From Candidatus Zixiibacteriota bacterium (GTDB lineage: Bacteria; Zixibacteria; MSB-5A5; GN15; FEB-12): a stretch of 10,496 nucleotides of DNA. Of this stretch, positions 6,256 through 10,496 are shown one piece after another. The position numbers were made by a program, and so were the translations under genes. The notes beneath the pieces are model-generated. The model saw only the letters and a program-made list of their open reading frames with translations. It was not told where the DNA came from and made no database searches. Position 1 is the stretch's first letter. Each line of letters opens with the position of its first letter. The stretch lies in the NCBI GenBank assembly GCA_003641345.1, contig QNAD01000037.1:1-10496 (forward strand), in the 5' to 3' direction.

Positions 6256-6284
6256 TTGCTATTTTGTAAATTATTTTTTATCTT
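6256..6284 (+). promoter_or_regulatory. Candidate promoter of the small membrane protein gene
   Basis: TTGCTA (6256-6261) and TATCTT (6279-6284) are 17 bases apart, each four of six to consensus. The transcript would start near 6291, with a ~60-nt leader. The -35 box is identical to that of the dciA promoter. Confidence 0.35.
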
Positions 6285-6352
6285 ATAGAAAGCGGATTCT
6301 AATACTTTTTCATTTCGATTGATCTGCTTAAAAAAATTAAATGGGTGGTACT

Positions 6353-6625
6353 ATGAATCTTGATGTTTTAAACAATCTGGATTCTATTAAAGAATTTATT
6401 TCATCATTTATTGAAACTGCACAAGAATTCATTTTGTCAATGAATGAATTTATTCAGAGCAATCTGGGGGATTCTGCCCATTCAGTACTTTTACTCTTCT
6501 CAGTAGCTTTAGGATTTTTCATTATCTATAAAGTAGTTAAACTGGTCATTCAATTAGTTACTTATTTAGTAGTGGCTGGGTTATTAGGATTAGCCCTTTA
6601 TTCTTACAAATATATATTAAATTAA
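6353..6625 (+). CDS. Small membrane protein with two transmembrane helices, unrecognised
   Basis: From the ATG at 6353 the product has 90 residues. The first ~43 are polar to amphipathic and rich in Asn, Glu, Phe and Ile, and may form an amphipathic helix (about 11-36). Two adjacent hydrophobic helices follow at about 44-60 and 64-84, separated by a short lysine-containing turn (KVVK, 60-63), so both ends probably lie on the same side of the membrane. An in-frame ATG at 6341 would add four residues (MGGT). I prefer 6353 because GGGTGG at 6343-6348 then forms a well-spaced Shine-Dalgarno, while nothing suitable precedes 6341. I recognise no family. A small amphipathic-plus-two-TM architecture occurs in membrane-shaping or regulatory peptides, but no function can be assigned. 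It is flanked by long gaps and is probably monocistronic. Confidence 0.6.
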   Translation: MNLDVLNNLDSIKEFISSFIETAQEFILSMNEFIQSNLGDSAHSVLLLFSVALGFFIIYKVVKLVIQLVTYLVVAGLLGLALYSYKYILN

Positions 6626-6817
6626 CCTATCCAGTTTATTAGATATTCTATTGGAAATATTCAATAATAATTATTATAAATCCCTTTCAGAATTAAATAT
6701 CTCGGCATAACCAACTGCAATACAAGAGGTTGGGCTAATAGCGTTTTCTGGCAAAGTGCTTGCATTGATATCAATTGAAAAGTTGAAACAGTGCAAATTT
6801 AAATCGGAAAACGTATT

Positions 6818-7276
6818 ATGGTTAATAAAAAGAAATGTATTCATTGTGGGAAGGAACTAATCAGGAAAAAAGGAGTCTTGCTTTGTCTGGAATGTAACAG
6901 CGATGATCTTGATATAAATATTCTATTTAAGGATGACGATACTCCTGAAGATCATGTTTTTATTGAATGTCCCGGGGCTACATTATATCAGCCAGGTACG
7001 AATAACATTATTGGCGGTGTTAAATTTATAAATGACGATGACCCTTTCATGGGTCATAAAATAATTGGTGAGCCAGTTTTTGCTCCCAATCATAAAAGAA
7101 AAAGACTTATCAAAAGAGATTCTCTGGGAAAAATTAGACGCTGTGAGGCTTGTCAGGACTATACAGTGCGGATGCGCCGTAAAGAAGGAGCAGATTTTTT
7201 TATACCTTCTGTCAAACATCCCAAAAGAAAATCATTAAAATCAGTCAAGCATGTATCATCAGAACCTACGTCATAA
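6818..7276 (+). CDS. Zinc-ribbon protein of unknown function
   Basis: The 152-residue protein begins with a rubredoxin-like zinc ribbon: Cys7-x2-Cys10, then Cys23-x2-Cys26 (CIHC and CLEC), which together should bind one zinc. A second CxxC, Cys109/Cys112 (RCEAC), lies in a basic region and may form another metal site. It could pair with a second chain or with the unpaired Cys51 and nearby histidines. Between them is an acidic stretch (DDDTPED, 39-45) and a middle part with GTNNIIGG (60-67). The C-terminal third is strongly basic (KRKRLIKR 93-100, KHPKRK 133-138), which suggests nucleic-acid or ribosome contact, though this is inference. There is no signal peptide or TM helix, so it is cytoplasmic. 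The Shine-Dalgarno is poor. It stands alone between two gaps of 192 and 138 nt. I do not recognise a named family. Confidence 0.65.
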   Translation: MVNKKKCIHCGKELIRKKGVLLCLECNSDDLDINILFKDDDTPEDHVFIECPGATLYQPGTNNIIGGVKFINDDDPFMGHKIIGEPVFAPNHKRKRLIKRDSLGKIRRCEACQDYTVRMRRKEGADFFIPSVKHPKRKSLKSVKHVSSEPTS

Positions 7277-7317
7277 CCAATAAATTTGATTATTTTAGTA
7301 AATGCCAAATTTAGTAT

Positions 7318-7323
7318 TATAAT
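7318..7323 (+). promoter_or_regulatory. Possible -10 box upstream of the DUF2807 gene
   Basis: A perfect TATAAT lies 92 nt before the start codon. The -35 candidate 17 bases upstream (TTAGTA, 7295-7300) is poor, and perfect -10 boxes arise easily in DNA this AT-rich. Confidence 0.25.
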
Positions 7324-7401
7324 TTAATTATCACTTTTTAATTTTAATATCTTCAAATCGAAACTATTTTGACCTCTATCCGTAATTAATTACAAATGAT
7401 T

Positions 7402-7408
7402 AAGGAGG
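7402..7408 (+). promoter_or_regulatory. Strong ribosome binding site of the DUF2807 gene
   Basis: AAGGAGG six bases before the ATG at 7415 is the best Shine-Dalgarno in the window. It fixes the start and suggests high translation of the exported product. It also shows that this organism uses the canonical anti-Shine-Dalgarno. Confidence 0.9.
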
Positions 7409-7414
7409 TTTTAG

Positions 7415-8086
7415 ATGTATCGTATAATTGGTATTATTTCTCTGGCTGTTTTGCTTATGATAAGTTCTGTTATGGCAGATGATTTTTTTGGTTTGTTCAA
7501 AAGAGGCGAAAGAGGCTCAGGAGATTTGAAAACAGTGGAACTTGACCTTGATTCTTTCAATCGCATTGAAACGCATAATTCCAGTGATTTTATCATACAT
7601 GTAGGGGAGGCACAAAAAGTTTTATTAACTTTCGATGATAATCTTCTTGATAATATTGTTACTAAAGTTAGAGGCAAAACCTTAAAAGTTGACACAGATG
7701 AATCTTATTCATCCCGTAATAACTGTAAATTTGAAATCACTATTCCATCTTTAGAATATATTTCAATCTCAGGTTCCAGTGATTTTGAGATTAAAGAATA
7801 TAAAGGCAAAATGTTTACCTGCAAAATTACGGGTTCGGGTGATATTACTATTGATGGAGAAGTAAAGAAGTTAAAAATCAGAATTAATGGTTCAGGTGAT
7901 TTTGATGGTCGTGAATTAATATCCGAAGATGTTCGGATAAAAATCAGCGGTTCAGGTGATGCGGATATATTTGCATCGGAAAGTTTCGATGGCTCAATTT
8001 CAGGTAGTGGTGATATAACTGTTTATGGCGATCCAGAATATTTTGACCGTTCAACAAGTGGTTCCGGCTCAATCAGACGACGTTAA
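7415..8086 (+). CDS. Exported DUF2807 (GIN-type) beta-helix protein
   Basis: This 223-residue protein starts with a clear signal peptide (residues 1-21: basic Tyr-Arg start, hydrophobic core, cleavage after VMA). It is therefore periplasmic, surface-attached or secreted. No lipobox Cys is present. The mature part matches the DUF2807 putative auto-transporter adhesin head fold. An opening strand (VELDLDSFNRIETHNSSDFIIH, here split at LDSF as VELD and FNRIETHNSSDFIIH) is followed by successive GSGD-type turns. These are at 119-123 (SGSSD), 139-143, 158-162, 178-182, 196-200 and 215-219 (SGSGS). They recur every 18-20 residues, as expected for rungs of a right-handed beta-helix with Asp/Ser at the corners. 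Cys104 and Cys136 could form a disulfide. The family is frequent in Bacteroidetes and relatives; its role is unproven, and adhesion or envelope maintenance is often suggested. It ends in RRR and is followed by a terminator, so it is monocistronic. Confidence 0.88.
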   Translation: MYRIIGIISLAVLLMISSVMADDFFGLFKRGERGSGDLKTVELDLDSFNRIETHNSSDFIIHVGEAQKVLLTFDDNLLDNIVTKVRGKTLKVDTDESYSSRNNCKFEITIPSLEYISISGSSDFEIKEYKGKMFTCKITGSGDITIDGEVKKLKIRINGSGDFDGRELISEDVRIKISGSGDADIFASESFDGSISGSGDITVYGDPEYFDRSTSGSGSIRRR

Positions 8087-8113
8087 TTTTAGTATAAAAT
8101 ATATAATATTCAT

Positions 8114-8141
8114 AAACAACGGAATCAATTTCCGTTGTTTT
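8114..8141 (+). terminator. Intrinsic terminator after the DUF2807 gene
   Basis: A perfect 11-bp stem (8114-8124 with 8130-8140) encloses a 5-nt loop. The 3' arm ends in TTTT. The T-run is short and the stem is partly AT, but the position 28 nt after the stop codon is typical. The stem is symmetric, with As on the 5' side, so it may also work in the opposite direction. Confidence 0.75.
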
Positions 8142-8215
8142 ATAGTGCTTCTTTAAATAACATCATTTAACACTACAACCTATTGTAATACAACGGGATA
8201 GATGCATTTTTTTGC

Positions 8216-8244
8216 TTGCTATATGTTTCAACAATTCGTATAAT
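8216..8244 (+). promoter_or_regulatory. Promoter of dciA-gyrB
   Basis: TTGCTA (8216-8221) and a perfect TATAAT (8239-8244) are separated by 17 bases, the best promoter in the window. Transcription should start at about 8250-8252, which coincides with the first dciA ATG at 8250. Confidence 0.65.
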
Positions 8245-8249
8245 ACATT

Positions 8250-10496
<2,247 letters not shown>

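Larger units (their letters stand above)
5945..6340. other. Intergenic mosaic of hairpins and dispersed-repeat fragments
   Basis: This 396-bp gap contains no ORF with coding character. It holds a 7-bp perfect stem extended to 9 bp (5986-6014), a 6-bp hairpin (6041-6057) nested inside a longer-range ACCTAC/GTAGGT pair (6029-6034 with 6077-6082), and a GC-rich hairpin (6196-6210). A TCATTTTGAGCGGAGTCGAG-like stretch (6160-6179) resembles a dispersed repeat. The 3' end carries a candidate promoter for the next gene. No clear terminator for the two-component operon was found. Confidence 0.6.

Noticed and set aside
6983..7219. Minus-strand ORF opposite the zinc-ribbon gene
   Set aside because: The plus strand has a patterned CxxC protein; the minus frame shows no motif and lacks a ribosome binding site.
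7772..8080. GSGD-coding repeats as a CRISPR or tandem DNA repeat
   Set aside because: The repeats are short, in frame, 54-60 nt apart and encode beta-helix turns; there are no unique equal-length spacers or palindromic repeats.

Overview
The window is chromosomal DNA from an AT-rich bacterium that I cannot name. The gene set is a YdfG-type dehydrogenase, a membrane-anchored M23 peptidase, a CheW-REC protein, a secreted DUF2807 protein, and a DUF721/DciA gene just ahead of gyrB. With dispersed hairpin repeats between genes, this would fit an uncultured Gram-negative lineage such as the FCB-type candidate phyla, but that is a low-confidence inference. Nothing looks like a phage, plasmid, IS element or CRISPR array.

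Left edge (1-1138): the N-terminal 172 codons of a short-chain dehydrogenase run leftward off the window. Its likely promoter has a near-perfect palindrome filling the -35/-10 spacer, a classic repressor-operator layout. A roughly 600-bp divergent gap follows, with one possible 48-residue ORF that has a good ribosome binding site. A LytM/MepM-like cell-wall peptidase (1139-2035) comes next.

Repeat and signalling block (2036-5944): downstream of the peptidase lies a ~130-bp MITE/REP-like inverted repeat of the GTCATTGCGAGGAG type. Then come a soluble histidine kinase and, 2 nt later, a CheV-like CheW-REC protein. A strong intrinsic terminator ends this pair. Only 22 nt further on starts a classical two-TM sensor kinase, overlapped by 14 nt by an OmpR-family regulator. 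The two modules probably respond to different inputs, since one is cytosolic and chemotaxis-like and the other is envelope-sensing. No input or output genes for either are visible.

Right part (5945-10496): a ~400-bp intergenic mosaic of short hairpins and dispersed-repeat fragments precedes three genes: a small two-TM protein, a zinc-ribbon protein I do not recognise, and an exported DUF2807 protein with six GSGD-type turns. A terminator closes the DUF2807 gene. A TTGCTA-17-TATAAT promoter then drives dciA and gyrB, linking a replicative-helicase loader with DNA gyrase. The promoter is so close that the dciA mRNA may be leaderless. gyrB runs off the right edge about a dozen codons before its expected end.

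I see no clearly new multi-gene defence or mobile system. The most unusual items are the kinase/CheW-REC pair without CheA or receptors, the hairpin-rich intergenic regions, and the unrecognised zinc-ribbon protein.
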